A stretch of 64,000 bases of DNA, taken from contig JADFUC010001428.1 in the NCBI GenBank assembly GCA_019722365.1, positions 186,001 through 250,000 of the forward strand. Reading direction: 5' to 3'. Source of the stretch: Lithospermum erythrorhizon (lineage: Eukaryota > Streptophyta > Magnoliopsida > Boraginales > Boraginaceae). A program made the translations under genes and the position numbers. A model generated the notes under the pieces. It was given only the letters and a program-made list of their open reading frames with translations. It was not told the DNA's origin and ran no database searches. Each line of letters begins with the position of its first letter. The stretch's first letter is position 1. Positions 61,881-64,000 of this stretch are shown one piece after another.

Positions 61881-62519
61881 TGACGCATTTAAGATTACAA
61901 CGAGATGACGCTTAAGATAAAGCATTTACTAGATATTTAAAAACTCGAGTCCTGCTCGTTTCTAAGTAATTCTCCGCTTATCGCATTCTAAATCTCCAAT
62001 TTAACCCGATTCCAAAGATAAAATATTCCATGGTAAAAAGTACTAAATTATAAATGTAATTCAAGCAAAATTTTACGAAATAATATTATCATCGAGATTA
62101 TTTAAAATATCCCCTGGCCCCACCGAATCGAAAATTTGGAATTTTGCACCCAAGTTATTACAATCTACTCCAATAAAAATTTCTCGAATTTAACAACCCT
62201 CAAACAATCAAGTGTAACAATATAATAATACAAAATCAAATATCACACAAAATAAAAGCAATACTAACTCCACTCTTGTCAACCGTGAAATCCGGACCGA
62301 CCCTTACCTCTCACATCCCTACCGACAACCCGGCAGCCTCTCTCATCTCACAAATTCTAAGATTCGATCCGGCGTGCTGACCGGGTCGAATCCCCATACG
62401 GGCTTGAAAAATCTCCCCGCCGCTACCGATATCAAAAACCAACTCCCAAATTGCTTTCATCTCTGGTCCTTTGATTTCTACTCGTTGCATCACTAATATA
62501 CTGCCTCCCAAAGTGTATC

Positions 62520-63450
62520 AATAGTCAAGTCATAATCACCCATGAACTCCATCCAATTCCATTCTCAAATTCAAATCTCTATGCCGAAGATATTTCAAAC
62601 TCTTGTGATCGCAGAAAATCTCGGCATTTAACCTCCTATGTTTATAATGCCTCCACAACTTAACGCAATCTAATTATCGCCATTAGCTCAAAAATTGGCT
62701 GGGTTTGATAGTTCTTCTTTTCTCTCGTGATTTCTCAAATCTGCCGGGAAGATAGGCAATCACCTTCCCATTATGCATCGAACACACCCTCCCAACCTTT
62801 TACGCGAAGATCACTATAAATCATGGGGGCCCCTCGTAAACTGTAATACTGGGATTACAACACCTGGTTCAAGTCAACTTCCCCTTTAGCATCCTCAAGC
62901 AATCCTCAGCTACAATCATCATCCCAAATAAACGGAACCCCTTTTCTCGGGTCAACCCGGTCAATGGCGCAATCAAGGAAAAGAACTTGATGAATCTCCT
63001 ATAAGAACCACTTAACCCTCAAGAAACTCCTAACCTCACACATCATGGACGCTCCCACTGTTTCACAACCTCCACCTTCTCAAGTGATCAATAAAAATAC
63101 CTCGCCCGAAGTCAATACGACCCAGAATTTCACTTTCACAACTGCACATTTCGAAAACTTGGCACAACCCCAAATTACCAAATGCCTCTCATGTCTCCTC
63201 CTCCCCCAGAATACCATCAGTTATCACAATGAACACCACCACAAACTCATCCGCATATCCGAAACACCCGGTTCATCAAATCCATAAAGGCCGCCGGTGC
63301 ATTTGTCAACTAAAATGGCATCACTATAAACTCATAATGTCCATAATCTAGATCGGAAAGCCAATTTAGAAATATCCTCCCCTTGGGATCCTCAACCGAC
63401 GATAACTGCATCGCAAATCAATCTTCGAGAACACCTTGGCATCCTTCACC
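62520..63450 (-). pseudogene. Broken Ty3/gypsy reverse transcriptase and RNase H
   Basis: Read right to left across several frames, the minus strand gives the family's landmarks in order. These are TRYGHYEF-like and MPF...LTNAPAAFMDLMNRVF around 63,350-63,265, ADEFVVVF near 63,250, CAKFSKC near 63,165, and EVRSFL then YRRFIKFFSLIA near 63,030-62,960. KGVPFIWDDDC follows near 62,940, then NGKVIAY near 62,775-62,755 and EIFCDHKSLKYL near 62,620-62,590. The catalytic YxDD motif is not intact (it reads VIT at that place), and there are multiple frameshifts and stops. It cannot encode an active enzyme. Sequence further right to the window edge is probably the N-terminal part of the same polyprotein. 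Confidence 0.8.
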
Positions 63451-64000
63451 GATCAAACAAATCACAATTCTCAAAATGGGTTTCAGCCTAATGGTCACTT
63501 ATTCACCGTATTTCATAGTCAATGCACGTACCCTCATCGAACTATCCTTCTTTTTTCACAAACAACAATCGCACACCCCAGCCTGAGACACCGGTCCGAT
63601 GAATCATCAGGCCCAACAACTCCCCTCAGAACTGAAAGTCCTGGGCAATTCCCCGCACTGGAGCCAACCTGCACGGTGAAAAGAGAAACTGTGCGCTGCA
63701 CTGCGAATAACCTCAATAGCAAATTCGACCTTCCTTCTCGTGGCAACCTTGAAGTCCCTGTGAAAAACATCCTCAACTCTCGAAATCCCGCACATCCTCC
63801 TGGGCCTCTGCTCTTTCCTCTATCTCGGGAAATCAACTGCATATCCCAAGAACCCAATACACCCTTTTCCGAATCAACCTCCTAGCCCTCCCCAAGTGCC
63901 GATACAAAACTCAAGGCAAAAATCTTCTGCCTCCCAAATTTGATATCCGGCCTCGAACTCCACAAAAGTAATTCCCCTTTCCGATGGCAATCAATTCTGC

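Noticed and set aside
62311..62511. 66-codon minus-strand frame next to the RNase H remnant
   Set aside because: It may be the RNase H-to-integrase linker of the broken polyprotein, but no motif could be recognised, so it is not annotated separately.
1..64000. CRISPR array, rRNA genes, intact tRNA genes, bacterial operons
   Set aside because: None is present. Regular spacer-repeat arrays, rRNA conserved blocks and complete cloverleaf folds were not seen, and the gene structure is eukaryotic throughout.

Overview
This is a stretch of nuclear DNA from a flowering plant. The genes have many short exons, AT-rich GT-AG introns and plant-specific protein families, and the spaces between them are filled with class I and class II transposons and MITEs. 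The protein sequences look like those of a eudicot (asterid-like), but the genus cannot be settled from the sequence. All gene models below were built by hand from splice signals and conserved protein sequence. Exon limits are therefore predictions, although four of the five models close in frame across every junction.

Layout. 1-17,041 is transposon-dominated: a degraded LTR-like block on the minus strand (about 1.9-4.9 kb), AT-rich spacer with a short terminal-inverted-repeat MITE (5,884-6,029), and a CACTA-like region (8,697-17,041) with CGACGC-type subterminal repeats, internal low-complexity DNA and probably nested retroelement sequence. 18,165-48,639 is a gene island. On the plus strand it holds a REC/CLU-type gene (18,165-30,894), a calcineurin-B-like EF-hand gene (33,959-36,117) and a TTM3/CYTH triphosphatase gene (37,715-38,574). 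On the minus strand it holds a 540-residue multi-pass membrane protein gene (41,738-38,859) and an ASCH-domain protein gene (48,639-42,630). From 48,640 to the end the window is transposon again: an AT-rich relic, a short plus-strand LTR-type element with a repeated promoter/PBS block (50,975-54,440), a plus-strand Ty3/gypsy leader and gag remnant (about 56-58.7 kb), and a minus-strand Ty3/gypsy block with LTR-like DNA (59.4-61.9 kb) and a badly broken reverse transcriptase/RNase H (62.5-63.5 kb) that runs towards the right edge.

The five genes are ordinary housekeeping or regulatory plant genes with no evident shared pathway. The most notable points are structural. The REC-type gene appears to have lost one conserved TPR exon and one AG acceptor, and its intron 5 carries diverged copies of its own exon 5 boundary. 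The TTM3 gene is split by a 54-bp direct repeat of its own coding sequence and lacks the CDC26 reading frame that sits upstream of TTM3 in other plants. I found no CRISPR array, rRNA, intact tRNA gene or bacterial-type system. Nothing here is convincing as a wholly new biological system.
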